Shown in pieces: positions 52,060 to 61,682 of a stretch of DNA of 64,000 nt (within the stretch, counting starts at the first letter, position 1; each line of letters opens with the position of its first letter). The notes below the pieces were generated by a model that saw only the letters and a list, made by a program, of their open reading frames with translations, was not told the origin of the DNA and did not search any database. The stretch lies in the NCBI RefSeq assembly GCF_016482825.1, contig NZ_JAEMNV010000011.1, positions 62,001 through 126,000 on the forward strand, written 5' to 3'. This stretch comes from Antrihabitans stalagmiti. Its GTDB lineage: Bacteria > Actinomycetota > Actinomycetes > Mycobacteriales > Mycobacteriaceae. The translations under genes and the position numbers were made by a program.

Positions 52060-52728
52060 CTACGCCGCACCCTCACCCAGGTAGCGCAGCCACATCGGGT
52101 CGAGTTCCTTGGTCGTGGCAAGCAGGCGCCAATGCGGCCCCTTGGGCGGGACAAGCTGTGCGCGCATCGGCCAGCCGAGCTCGCTGAGCAGTTTGTCGGC
52201 CTTGCGGTGATTGCACGGCGCACAACTTGCGACGCAATTTTCCCAGGTGTGCTCGCCGCCGCGGCTGCGCGGGATGACGTGATCGATCGTCTCGGCTTTG
52301 CCACCGCAGTAGGCGCAACGGAAGCGATCTCGATGCATGAGGGCCGCGCGGGTCATGGGAATTCGCGCGCGATACGGCACACGGACATAGGTGCGAAGGC
52401 GAATCACGGACGGAACCTGGATCGAACAGCCAGCGGAATGAATCACCGGGCCTGCCGGATCCTCGTGCACGGCGAGTGCCTTCTCGCAGACGAGAAGTAC
52501 GACGGCGCGACGAACGGGAAGTGCGGTCAGCGGCTCGTAGGTGGCATTCAGAAGCAACACCCGGCGCTTGACCCAGGCAGGTACGGCGTCGTCGGTCAGG
52601 GTCGCGGAAGCGGGACCCGACGATGGACTTTCAGGGATGACGTGAAGAACAGCAGCCCCCGACGCTGCGCTGTGGGCGCCGGTGGGCTCGAGTTGTCGAT
52701 GCGTCCGAGCATCATGCCGGTGCTTCAT
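52060..52728 (-). CDS. HNH endonuclease (Rv2469c family)
   Basis: A 222-residue protein with a C-terminal HNH nuclease domain: zinc pair CAYC, the catalytic DHVIPRSRGG, and CAPCNHRKAD. The N-terminal half (VLLLNATYEPLTALPVRRAVVLL) is typical of the McrA-like actinobacterial family; such proteins are chromosomal and conserved, and their biological target is not known. ATG 52728 behind GGGAGGTCGT is chosen; the frame is open to 53334 through glbO but that part is antisense. Divergent from glbO with a 237-base gap. Confidence 0.88.
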   Translation of the reverse strand: MKHRHDARTHRQLEPTGAHSAASGAAVLHVIPESPSSGPASATLTDDAVPAWVKRRVLLLNATYEPLTALPVRRAVVLLVCEKALAVHEDPAGPVIHSAGCSIQVPSVIRLRTYVRVPYRARIPMTRAALMHRDRFRCAYCGGKAETIDHVIPRSRGGEHTWENCVASCAPCNHRKADKLLSELGWPMRAQLVPPKGPHWRLLATTKELDPMWLRYLGEGAA

Positions 52729-52965
52729 ACGACCTCCCGGTGGTGCAGAGTGAGCCGACCCGCCTCGATCGAGCACTAGAGGTGAGCCTCTCGGAGATTG
52801 CCACCAGTGGAACACGGATATCCGACAGATGCACGCTGATTTCCAACAAAGTCGCAGGCTGTCCGGTGAACAGATGGTGACGTGCCTCGACGATCGCGCG
52901 GACTTGTCCAACGGGCACAATGGGACCTGACCGAACAAGACAATCCGACGGGGCGATCCAACACG

Positions 52966-53358
52966 GTGACTAGCGCAGAGACCTTCTACGAAGCAGTCGG
53001 CGGGGCCGAGACCTTTCGCCGACTGATCAACCGCTTCTACCGCGAGGTCGCGGTGGACGAAATTCTGCGCCCGCTGTATCCCGAGGAAGATCTGGGCCCG
53101 GCGGAGCGTCGGTTCCGCATGTTCCTCGAGCAGTATTGGGGCGGCCCGCGGACGTACTCCGACGAGCGTGGGCATCCACGTTTGCGGATGCGACACAATC
53201 CTTTCCGAATCGGGCCGATCGAACGTGACGCCTGGTTGCGGTGCATGTACGTCGCGATCGCGTCGATCGAGCCGGAAACCCTCGACGACCAGCATCGCAA
53301 GGCATTGACCGACTACATGGAGATGGCCGCGCAATCGATGGTCAACTCGCCGCTCTGA
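52966..53358 (+). CDS. glbO: Truncated hemoglobin GlbO (trHbO, group II)
   Basis: Two-over-two globin that binds oxygen and may support respiration or NO/peroxide handling. GTG 52966 gives 130 residues, similar to mycobacterial GlbO (128). Family stretches [14 protein letters not shown] near residue 5, [23 protein letters not shown] split near 36-60, [13 protein letters not shown] near 65 with the proximal His, and RDAWLRCM with the Trp of position G8. The frame can be extended to 52882 but the family start is near the GTG. Confidence 0.95.
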   Translation: MTSAETFYEAVGGAETFRRLINRFYREVAVDEILRPLYPEEDLGPAERRFRMFLEQYWGGPRTYSDERGHPRLRMRHNPFRIGPIERDAWLRCMYVAIASIEPETLDDQHRKALTDYMEMAAQSMVNSPL

Positions 53359-53471
53359 GTCCGCCGACCGTGAATTTGCTTGGCATTTGCCAGGCTTGGC
53401 GCGAGCGGCACGGTGGACCTACAGCACTGCAATGTCGTCGATGTCGCCGTTGTTTGGCACTATGACCACTT

Positions 53472-55082
53472 GTGGAGGAACTAAACAACTCGGGGGCGAC
53501 ACCGGCGGCTGCACCGCGGCCCACCGATCCGTGGTGGCGCAGTGCCGTTTTCTATCAGGTGTATCCGAAGTCGTTCGCTGACTCGAACGGTGACGGTATC
53601 GGCGACCTCGGTGGTGTCAGAGACAAGCTCGGCTATCTCGAACTGCTCGGAGTGGACGCGCTCTGGCTCTCCCCCGTCATGCGCTCCCCCATGGCCGACG
53701 GCGGCTACGACGTCTCGGATCCGCGCGACATAGACCCGATGTTCGGCGGCCTGGAGACCATGGACGCGCTGCTCGCCGAAGCACATTCCCGCAAGATTCG
53801 CGTGACGATGGACCTGGTGCCCAATCACACGAGCATCGAACATCCGTGGTTCCAAGCCGCTATTGCTTCAGCACCCGGGAGCGCGGAACGTGACCGCTAC
53901 ATCTTCCGCGACGGTCGTGGCATCGACGGCTCCGAACCGCCCAACAACTGGCCGAGCATTTTCGGCGGCCCCGCGTGGACCCGGATCACCGAAGCAGACG
54001 GCACACCCGGCCAGTGGTACCTGCATATTTTCGCGCCGGAGCAGCCCGACCTCGATTGGGAAAACCCCGAGGTCTTCGACGACCTCGAGAAGACGCTGCG
54101 CTTCTGGCTCGATCGCGGCATCGACGGCTTTCGCATCGATGTGGCACACGGGATGGCGAAGCCTGCCGGCATGCCTGACATGGACATCTCCGAAAACAAA
54201 CTTCTCGCCAACTCCGACAACGACCTCCGTTTCGACAACGATGGGGTGCACGACATCCATCGCCGTATCCGCAGCATCATCGACGAGTACCCGGACGCGG
54301 TAACCGTCGGCGAGGTGTGGGTCGAAGACAACGATCGTTTCGGTGCCTACGTTCGTCCGGACGAACTCCATCTCGCCTTCAACTTCCGCCTTGCCGAGGT
54401 CGCGTTCGACGCTGCCGCCGTTCGCGCCGCGATCGAGAATTCGATGGCAGCGGTCGCCGGCGTCGGTGGCGCACCGACCTGGACGCTGTCCAACCACGAC
54501 GTCGAGCGCGAAGTCACCCGCTACGGTGACGGTGAGATCGGACTCGCCCGCGCCCGTGCCATGGCTCTGGTCGAACTCGCGCTTCCCGGAACGATATTCG
54601 TCTACAACGGGTCCGAACTCGGACTGCCCAACGTCGACCTACCCGACGAGGTGTTGCAGGATCCGGTGTGGGAGCGCTCTGGGCACACCGAGCGGGGCCG
54701 CGACGGCTGCCGGGTTCCACTCCCGTGGGAGGGTTCCGCTCCGCCGTTCGGTTTCACAACTGCCGACAGGTCGTGGTTGCCGATGCCGGCCGAGTGGGCC
54801 GACTGCTCCGTCGAGGCACAGATCGAGGACGTCGCGTCGACGTTGTCGCTCTATCGACACGCGATCGAACTGCGCGCCGTACGTCCGGAGTTCTCCGGCG
54901 ACGACATCGACTGGTACGGAAGCCCTTCCGGCTGCCTCGCCTTCCGCAGGCGCGGCGGGCTGATCTGTGCACTCAACACCACGACAGCGCCGATACCGCT
55001 GCCGCCCGGCGAGGTCCTGCTGTCGAGCGTGCCGATCGAGGGTGGTCGCCTACCCGCCGACGCCGCAGCCTGGCTGGTGTAA
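53472..55082 (+). CDS. aglA: Alpha-glucosidase / GH13 glycoside hydrolase
   Basis: Family 13 enzyme acting on alpha-1,4 or alpha-1,6 glucosidic bonds of oligosaccharides. 536 residues. YQVYPKSFADSNGDGIGDL near 28, DLVPNHTS near 116, nucleophile Asp223 in GFRIDVAHG, acid/base Glu281 in VGEVWVED and transition-state Asp343 in LSNHDVERE. No signal peptide. GTG 53472 overlaps no other gene; ATG 53462 is out of frame. Follows glbO as in M. tuberculosis (Rv2470-Rv2471). Specificity (maltose, isomaltose, trehalose) cannot be told from sequence. Confidence 0.92.
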   Translation: MEELNNSGATPAAAPRPTDPWWRSAVFYQVYPKSFADSNGDGIGDLGGVRDKLGYLELLGVDALWLSPVMRSPMADGGYDVSDPRDIDPMFGGLETMDALLAEAHSRKIRVTMDLVPNHTSIEHPWFQAAIASAPGSAERDRYIFRDGRGIDGSEPPNNWPSIFGGPAWTRITEADGTPGQWYLHIFAPEQPDLDWENPEVFDDLEKTLRFWLDRGIDGFRIDVAHGMAKPAGMPDMDISENKLLANSDNDLRFDNDGVHDIHRRIRSIIDEYPDAVTVGEVWVEDNDRFGAYVRPDELHLAFNFRLAEVAFDAAAVRAAIENSMAAVAGVGGAPTWTLSNHDVEREVTRYGDGEIGLARARAMALVELALPGTIFVYNGSELGLPNVDLPDEVLQDPVWERSGHTERGRDGCRVPLPWEGSAPPFGFTTADRSWLPMPAEWADCSVEAQIEDVASTLSLYRHAIELRAVRPEFSGDDIDWYGSPSGCLAFRRRGGLICALNTTTAPIPLPPGEVLLSSVPIEGGRLPADAAAWLV

Positions 55083-55107
55083 TCAGCGCGGAGTTGGAAA
55101 GCACGGT

Positions 55108-55788
55108 CTAGGCGAACTGCAATCCGGTTCCGCGGTGCTTGAGGACGGATCCGTAGCGCGCATCGAGGCGTATCCACGACTTGCTTGCTCGCACGCGGAC
55201 CAGTTCGTCGGCGTCGATACGGTCCAGATCGAGACCCGCCGTCATCTGCTCCTGGCCCGTGTGTGGGATGAAACCCATTGCGGTGAGCGCGAATACGATG
55301 CGCATCGACACACCGAACTGCTCGCCGCCGCCCTCGACCTCGAGGACCTCCTGGTCGAGTAACGAGACTGGCGGGCCCTGGTTACTGCCGTGTTCTTTCG
55401 CCAATGCGGCGCCGCGCTGGGCGAGGTCGACCAGCACGCGGGCCGGGACGTCGTCGACGTGTGCGAACCCTTTGTCCGGCGGCAACGCTCCGCGCCAAGA
55501 CGAATCCATCGAGTAACCGAGGTCGATACGTGACCCCGATTGCAACTCGCTCAGATTTCGCTGCAGTGCATCGGCAGCGGCGGTGGTGTCGTTCGGTCGC
55601 ACGACGCCTTCGATAACTCGCACGGCTAATGTATCGAAACCCGTTGTGGTCCAGGCTCCGACGCGATTGTCGGGACGTTGCCGAAACCGCACTACCGCAG
55701 CGTCGTCGAGCCTGATCGCTCTGCCGACGAAAGTGGCCAGGTTCGCACGCTCGATCGGATCGGGAACGTCGAAATACCGTTCATGCAC
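55108..55788 (-). CDS. Conserved protein of the Rv2474c family
   Basis: A 226-residue protein of unknown function. It starts MHERYFDVPDP and has conserved-looking stretches MDSSWRGALPPDKGFAHVDDVP near 94, LAQRGAALAKEHGS near 120, SLLDQEVLEV near 141 and ALTAMGFIP near 165. No catalytic motif, signal peptide or transmembrane helix is seen. It follows the thioesterase gene by 3 bases and so is the last gene of the gdh operon, and matches by position Rv2474c. Confidence 0.75.
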   Translation of the reverse strand: MHERYFDVPDPIERANLATFVGRAIRLDDAAVVRFRQRPDNRVGAWTTTGFDTLAVRVIEGVVRPNDTTAAADALQRNLSELQSGSRIDLGYSMDSSWRGALPPDKGFAHVDDVPARVLVDLAQRGAALAKEHGSNQGPPVSLLDQEVLEVEGGGEQFGVSMRIVFALTAMGFIPHTGQEQMTAGLDLDRIDADELVRVRASKSWIRLDARYGSVLKHRGTGLQFA

Positions 55789-55791
55789 GGG

Positions 55792-56241
55792 TCACACCCG
55801 TCGCCAGCTCTCCAGGTAGGCCTTCTCTTCCGGGGTGAACCGGCGAAGGCGTTGTGCCTCGATGTCGAACGCTGCGATCTGCGTTGTCGCGGTGACGGAG
55901 GCAGGCGAATCCTGCGCGGCACCGACCGCGCGGACCTCGTAACCGACGGTGAAGTCGACGGCTCGCAGTTTGTCGACCCACATGACGATGTCGAGCGGGG
56001 TGTCGTCGTGGCGCAACTGACCGCGGTACCGCACATGCAGATCGACGATGACAGCGCCGTCACGCAGCGTTTTCGTCGGTCGGTCGTCGTAGAACAACCA
56101 CGGGATTCGGGCCTCTTCGAGCAACGTCACCATGCGTGCATGGTTGATGTGCTGGAAGGCGTCCATATCCGACCAGCGGACCTCGACCTTCGTGTGAAAA
56201 CCAACTGCCTCCGAGCCGTTCAAGCCGACTGGCTCTGTCAA
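55792..56241 (-). CDS. Acyl-CoA thioesterase (4HBT fold), gdh-distal copy
   Basis: Hotdog-fold thioesterase of 149 residues. The typical VRWSDMDAFQHINHARMVTLLEE-type stretch (about 20-42; Asp in SDMD is the usual catalytic residue) and HVRYRGQLRHDDTP follow. The start is TTG 56241, overlapping the gdh stop by 4 bases (TTGA), which suggests translational coupling. Corresponds to Rv2475c. The acyl-CoA substrate is unknown. Confidence 0.87.
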   Translation of the reverse strand: MTEPVGLNGSEAVGFHTKVEVRWSDMDAFQHINHARMVTLLEEARIPWLFYDDRPTKTLRDGAVIVDLHVRYRGQLRHDDTPLDIVMWVDKLRAVDFTVGYEVRAVGAAQDSPASVTATTQIAAFDIEAQRLRRFTPEEKAYLESWRRV

Positions 56242-59200
56242 CGATTTGCCTCCGATTGCGATCCGACACCGCTGACCATGCTACGGACCTGCCGTGCGGC
56301 CACCGACAGGGTGGCAAGGTCGTGGGTGCCGGACTCGAAGATCTCGGACAGCGCGTTGCGGGCGCGGCCCAACCGCGACTGGTTGGTCGACTCCCAGTAT
56401 TCGATCTTCTCCTGCGGCGACTCGTCCGGTTCGCCCGAGGCGAGTACGTCCATAGTCAACGACCGCAACGATGCGTACAGGTCGTCGCGCAGTGCGAGTC
56501 GAGCAAGAGCGTGCCAACGATCGCCGCGCGCCAGATGGTCGACCTGTGTGAGCAACCAGTCGATCGAAAGGTGTGCGTCGAGCGCGAAGTACAGCGTCGC
56601 GACCTCGTCGCCCTCTCGCTCGGTGATGTCGGAGATGTTCAGAATGTCGAGTAGTGCGAACAGGTCGAGCAACCCGTACACGCGCTCGGCAAGTTCTTGC
56701 GGTGCACCGAGTTTCACGCTCGCGGCCGTCCGCTCGTGGAAGCTGGTCGCACGGTGGCCCTGCAGCAGGCTCGGCACGATCGGCGCGAGTTCGCGCACTC
56801 CCCTGCTGAATCTGTTGATCTCGGCACCGACTGCGATCGGCTGTGGCCGGTTGATCAGGAGCCAGCGTGACGCACGATCGAGGGTCCGCTTGGATTCACG
56901 TTCGAGGTCGTCGAGTACGTGCACACCCTTGTCGGAATTGCGGATTTCCTGCCATAGGTTCCGCAGGTCGAAAATCTCGACGGAGGCGTTGTAGGCGCGC
57001 ACGGAGTCGGTACTCGTCGCCCCCGCTTCCTCCGACAACCGATAGGCGTAGGTGATGCCGCCGTAGTCGATCGTCTCGTTGGCAATCATCGTCGTGACGA
57101 TTTCGCGACGTAGTGGATGCGACTTGATCGCCTTGCCGAACCGCTCCTGCAGCGGCGTGGGAAAGTACGACGGCAGCCTGCGCGCGAACACCTCCAGGTC
57201 GGGCAGATCGCTCTTGAGCAGATCGTCCTTCAGCGAAAGCTTCACGTGCGCCATCAGATTCGATAGCTCGGGCGACGTGAGTCCGGTACCGTCCTGGCGC
57301 CTGCGAGTGATCTCCGCTTCGGACGGCAGGGCTTCGAGTTCGCGATCGAGACCGTGATGCGATTCGAGTTCGCCGATCACCCTGCGATGCACACTGAGCA
57401 TCGGCCCGGCATCGGAGCGGGACAGTCCCATCAGGAAGTTCTGAGAGATGTTGTCTTCCAACACCAGTCGGCTGACCTCATCGGTCATCGACGCCAGCAA
57501 CGGATTTCGGTCCTGCTCGGCAAGTTCGCCACTGCTGACCAGTCGATCGAGCATGATCTTGATATTGACCTCGTGGTCGGAGCAATCGACGCCAGCGGAG
57601 TTGTCGAGGGCGTCGGTGTTCATCTTGCCGCCGTTCTGGCAGAACTCGATGCGGCCCAACGCAGTTGCGCCGAGGTTGCCACCTTCTCCGACGACCTTGA
57701 CCCGAAGGTCGCTACCGTTCACCCGGACCGAATCGTTCGCCTTGTCACCGACGTCGCCGTTGGACTCGGTGCTCGCCTTGATGTAGGTGCCGATGCCGCC
57801 GTTCCAGAGCAGATCGACCGGCGCGAGGATGATGGCCTTGACAAGTTCCGGCGGCGACAGCGAGGTGACGGATTCGTCGAGGCCCAACGCTTCTCGCGCC
57901 TGCGGGCTGATCGGTACCGACTTGACCGTCTTGTCGAAGACGCCGCCACCTTCGCTGATCAGCGACGTATCGTAGTCAGCCCACGACGATCTCGGCAACG
58001 CGAATAGCCGCTCACGTTCGGCAAACGACGGTGCGGCAACAGGATTCGGGTCGAGGAAGATATGGCGGTGATCGAAGGCTGCAACGAGCCGGATCTTCTC
58101 GCTCAACAGCATTCCGTTGCCGAAAACGTCCCCGCTCATGTCTCCGATGCCGACCACCGTGAACTCTTCGGTCTGGGTATCGATGTTCATCTCGCGGAAG
58201 TGCCGCTTGACGCTCTCCCATGCACCCTTGGCGGTGATGCCCATCGCTTTGTGGTCGTAGCCCGCCGAACCGCCGGAGGCGAAGGCATCGCCGAGCCAGA
58301 AGCCGTACTTCATGGCGACGCCGTTCGCGATATCGGAGAACGTCGCCGTTCCCTTGTCGGCCGCGACGACGAGGTAGGTGTCGTCACCGTCACGCCGCAC
58401 GACCCGTTCCGGTGGGACAACCGCGCCGGTCGCTCGGTCGACGTTGTCGGTCACATCGAGCAGGCCGGAAATGAAGAGGGTGTAGCAGGCGATGCCTTCG
58501 TCACGGAAGGCCTGCCGATCTGCGGTGGCATCGTCGGTCGGTGCAGGCGGATTCTTCACCACGAAGCCACCTTTCGCACCGACCGGCACGATGACGGCAT
58601 TCTTGACGGCCTGCGCTTTGACCAACCCGAGAATCTCGGTACGGAAATCTTCCTGTCGGTCCGACCATCGCAGACCGCCGCGGGCGACGGTGCCGAACCT
58701 CAGATGCACACCTTCGACGCGCGGCGAATAGACGAACACCTCGAAACGTGGCCGTGGCTTGGGCAATTCGGCGATCTCGCGTGGTTCGACCTTGAAGGAG
58801 AGGTAGCTGCGCTGCTCCCCGTCGGGGTCGAGGACGAAGTAGTTGGTGCGCAACGTCGCTCGGATCAGCCCGAGGATCGCACGCAGGATTCGGTCGGCAT
58901 CCATGCTGACGACGGCATCTATCTTCTCGCGCAACTGTGCGTCGATGTCGGCAGCACGATCGACCGACGCGGAGTCCGGATCGAAGTACGCCTTGAACAG
59001 GTCCACAAGTAGCCGCGCGGTCTCCGGGTAGGCGAGCAGTACGCGCCCGATGTTCGAGTGGCTGTACGGAAAACCTGCCTGCCGCAAGTACTTTGCGTAC
59101 GCGCGCAATATTGCTACCTCGCGCCAGTGCAGCGCCGCCCGCAACACGAGTTCGTTGAAGCTGTCGGACTCGGCCAGGCCGTACCACGCCGCCCTGAACG

Positions 59201-61142
59201 CGTCCGTGAAACGTTCCTGCAGATCGAGCGTGGCACCCGCACCGTTGGCTTCCGCCAAGGTCGAGTCCATGTTCTGGTCGAGCGAGCCGCGAAGCAGTTC
59301 CGGCCTCGCGACGAGACCGAAGTCGTAGATCCAACGTTCGGTACTGCCAAGCAGATTCACCTGATACGGCCGCTCGTCGAGCACCTCGACGCCGAGACTT
59401 TGCAGTACGGGCAGCACCTGGCTCAGCGAGACACCGCTACCGCCGATGTAGAGCGTGAAGCGCCAATACCCTTTGTCCGCCTTCTCGTTTCGGTACAGAT
59501 GCAGGTCGATGGAACCTTCTTCGAGGCCATCGAGGCGCGCGATGTCCGCAAGTGCGCGCTGCGCGGTGAAGTCTTGTTTGTACGCCTCAGGTAGGGCGTC
59601 GGCGTATTGCTGCGCCAACGCGGGCGGGACCGATACCTCGCCGGCTCCGACAGCGTCGCCGAGGTGGTCGTCCCACGACCTCGTTGCGTTCGCAAGCAGT
59701 TCCTGGATCCGCAGCCTGTTCTCGTCGGAGGTGTCGACACCCACCTGCGCGTGCGCGTCGTCGCGTCGCACCGTGAAATGCACGTTCGCGAGATCGGATT
59801 CGGTGACGCGCGCCGAGTACTCGATCGAACTGCCGCCGAGCTCGCGGGTCAGAATGTCCTGCATCGCGAGCCGGACCCTCGTCGTGTAGCGATCACGCGG
59901 CAGGTACACGAGGCAGGACACGAAATGCCCGTACTGATCGTCCCGCAGGAACAGCCGAACCTGGCGCCGCAGACCGACATTGAGCACCGACGACGTTGTG
60001 CGGAACAGCCGCTCGGCATCGGAGGAGAACAACTCGGTACGGGGGAAGGACTGAATGACTTCGAGCATCGCCTGCCCGGAGAACGAGTTGATGTCGAAGC
60101 CTGCACGATCGATCACAGCTCGGACGCGACGTTCGATCACGGGAATATCGAGCACGTTCTCGTGCAAGGCCGTCACGGTGAAGACCCCGACGAAAAGGTG
60201 CTCACCGGTGACGTTGCCGTCGGCATCGAACGACGCGACCCCGACGAAGTACGGGTACACGGAGCGATGCACGGTCGCGGGCACCGAACCCTGAGTCAGG
60301 ACGAGCAGGGGTCGGTCGCCGCCCGACACCGGGACTGCGATGTCCGCGCCGGCGGCCGATCGGGTATCGCTGCGAAGAACACCGAGCGCGCTGCCAGGCA
60401 CGCGGTGTTCGCCTGCGCCCTCGCGCTCGTAGCGCGTGTAGCCGAGCACGGTGTAGTGCCCTTCGGCCAACCAGCGCAACATGTTTGCGCAATCGGTGAG
60501 GTCTGCCTTTGTGTACGGACCGATCCCTGCCGCGGCCGCCCGGTCCATCTCGTCCGCGAGTTCGCGGTGGACGGCGCGCATGGCGTCGGTGTCGTTGACA
60601 ACCTGGCGTACGTCGTCCAGCACGTCACGGGTCGCGGTCTCGACTCGGTCGAGCAGAGTCGGATCGGTCGACGGGTGCAGTTGGACGTGCATCCACGACT
60701 CGCGCTGCCACCCTTCGTGCGACGTTTCGGGGTCGTGCGGGACGGCACGCAGAAGACGTCCGTCGCTGTCTCGTTCGACGTCGAAAATCGGGTGGATGAC
60801 CTCACTCAGGCTCACTCCGATGCGACTCAGCATCGACGTTATCGACTCGACCAGCAACGGCATATCGTCGTTGACGATCTGCAATGCGGCACCGAATCGA
60901 TCATCGACACCGTCGGTCGTCACTCGGTACAACTTCGAAATCGATTGCCCCGGTTGACGAACCATTGCCAGGTCGACGTGTCGCTGGAAGACGTTCTCCG
61001 ACGAACCTGCGATTGCGCAGTCGGCATCACCTGCGTCGACATGCCTGAAGTACGCGCTTTCGAGATTCGCGATGTCGGCCCGAAGCCCATCGGGCAGCTC
61101 GGCTGCCCACTCGGTATCCAACGTGCCTGGCGAAGCGGTCAT
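56238..61142 (-). CDS. gdh: NAD-specific glutamate dehydrogenase, large (180-kDa) type
   Basis: Converts glutamate to 2-oxoglutarate and ammonia with NAD+. 1634 residues, the size of the mycobacterial enzyme Rv2476c, which is activated or inhibited by GarA (known there, not visible here). ACT-like N-terminal part (about 1-500), the catalytic domain near 830-1180 with RWSDRQEDFRTEILGL, the lysine-rich VPVGAKGGFVVKN and GDMSGDVFGNGML, and a C-terminal helical domain. Codirectional with ettA and the two thioesterase genes. A 123-base gap to the upstream thioesterase contains its start region. Confidence 0.96.
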   Translation of the reverse strand: MTASPGTLDTEWAAELPDGLRADIANLESAYFRHVDAGDADCAIAGSSENVFQRHVDLAMVRQPGQSISKLYRVTTDGVDDRFGAALQIVNDDMPLLVESITSMLSRIGVSLSEVIHPIFDVERDSDGRLLRAVPHDPETSHEGWQRESWMHVQLHPSTDPTLLDRVETATRDVLDDVRQVVNDTDAMRAVHRELADEMDRAAAAGIGPYTKADLTDCANMLRWLAEGHYTVLGYTRYEREGAGEHRVPGSALGVLRSDTRSAAGADIAVPVSGGDRPLLVLTQGSVPATVHRSVYPYFVGVASFDADGNVTGEHLFVGVFTVTALHENVLDIPVIERRVRAVIDRAGFDINSFSGQAMLEVIQSFPRTELFSSDAERLFRTTSSVLNVGLRRQVRLFLRDDQYGHFVSCLVYLPRDRYTTRVRLAMQDILTRELGGSSIEYSARVTESDLANVHFTVRRDDAHAQVGVDTSDENRLRIQELLANATRSWDDHLGDAVGAGEVSVPPALAQQYADALPEAYKQDFTAQRALADIARLDGLEEGSIDLHLYRNEKADKGYWRFTLYIGGSGVSLSQVLPVLQSLGVEVLDERPYQVNLLGSTERWIYDFGLVARPELLRGSLDQNMDSTLAEANGAGATLDLQERFTDAFRAAWYGLAESDSFNELVLRAALHWREVAILRAYAKYLRQAGFPYSHSNIGRVLLAYPETARLLVDLFKAYFDPDSASVDRAADIDAQLREKIDAVVSMDADRILRAILGLIRATLRTNYFVLDPDGEQRSYLSFKVEPREIAELPKPRPRFEVFVYSPRVEGVHLRFGTVARGGLRWSDRQEDFRTEILGLVKAQAVKNAVIVPVGAKGGFVVKNPPAPTDDATADRQAFRDEGIACYTLFISGLLDVTDNVDRATGAVVPPERVVRRDGDDTYLVVAADKGTATFSDIANGVAMKYGFWLGDAFASGGSAGYDHKAMGITAKGAWESVKRHFREMNIDTQTEEFTVVGIGDMSGDVFGNGMLLSEKIRLVAAFDHRHIFLDPNPVAAPSFAERERLFALPRSSWADYDTSLISEGGGVFDKTVKSVPISPQAREALGLDESVTSLSPPELVKAIILAPVDLLWNGGIGTYIKASTESNGDVGDKANDSVRVNGSDLRVKVVGEGGNLGATALGRIEFCQNGGKMNTDALDNSAGVDCSDHEVNIKIMLDRLVSSGELAEQDRNPLLASMTDEVSRLVLEDNISQNFLMGLSRSDAGPMLSVHRRVIGELESHHGLDRELEALPSEAEITRRRQDGTGLTSPELSNLMAHVKLSLKDDLLKSDLPDLEVFARRLPSYFPTPLQERFGKAIKSHPLRREIVTTMIANETIDYGGITYAYRLSEEAGATSTDSVRAYNASVEIFDLRNLWQEIRNSDKGVHVLDDLERESKRTLDRASRWLLINRPQPIAVGAEINRFSRGVRELAPIVPSLLQGHRATSFHERTAASVKLGAPQELAERVYGLLDLFALLDILNISDITEREGDEVATLYFALDAHLSIDWLLTQVDHLARGDRWHALARLALRDDLYASLRSLTMDVLASGEPDESPQEKIEYWESTNQSRLGRARNALSEIFESGTHDLATLSVAARQVRSMVSGVGSQSEANR

Positions 61143-61265
61143 CGGAGCCCACCCTCTGGTCTCTTTTTGCGTACTAGCGTTGCCGAAACGAGCCTAGCCG
61201 GGAGGGCCTCGTAACAGTGTGGAAACACCGACCGGTTACCCCGCCGCCACGACCGGTTGGCCGAG

Positions 61266-61682
61266 TCAGACGTTCGACATCAGATACGAGCCGAGGGCTG
61301 TGCGTTCCTCGTCGCTCAGCGGGCGCGGCTTCTGCTGCTTCAGATCGAAGCCGACCATCACCGCGCTGCCCTCGGCACAGAGTTCGCCGTGCTTGTCGCG
61401 CATACGGTGCCGGATCGAGTACGAGGTCGTGCCGATGTGGGTCACCCAGGTCTCGATGGTCAGTGGTCCCGAGCTGAGCAGAATCGGCCTCAGGTAGTCC
61501 ATGTCGGCCTTGCGGAGGACAAGCGCGGGGCGCCGGACTCCGTCCGGATGCAGCACGCAATGCTCGTAGAACTTGACGCGAGCTTCCATGCCGTATTCGA
61601 AGTACTTCGTGTTGTTCACATGACCGAGCAGGTCGAGGTCCGCCCAGCGGACCTCGACCCGGCACGTGTAGGGCTCAGTCAC
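61266..61682 (-). CDS. Acyl-CoA thioesterase (4HBT fold), ettA-linked copy
   Basis: A 138-residue hotdog-fold thioesterase with VRWADLDLLGHVNNTKYFEY (about 10-29; Asp of ADLD is the expected catalytic residue) and IRHRMRDKHGELCAEGSAVMV near 90. GTG 61682 overlaps the ettA stop by 8 bases. It is related in form to the thioesterase at 55792 on the other side of gdh, so gdh is flanked by two such genes. Confidence 0.88.
   Translation of the reverse strand: MTEPYTCRVEVRWADLDLLGHVNNTKYFEYGMEARVKFYEHCVLHPDGVRRPALVLRKADMDYLRPILLSSGPLTIETWVTHIGTTSYSIRHRMRDKHGELCAEGSAVMVGFDLKQQKPRPLSDEERTALGSYLMSNV

Noticed and set aside
53359-53471. Possible separate small gene starting ATG 53462
   Set aside because: The frame is not that of aglA, and the peptide it would give has no support; GTG 53472 serves aglA.
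58062-61214. Long plus-strand frames opposite gdh (316 and 535 codons)
   Set aside because: Shadows of the 1634-residue glutamate dehydrogenase gene; no ribosome-binding sites or domains.
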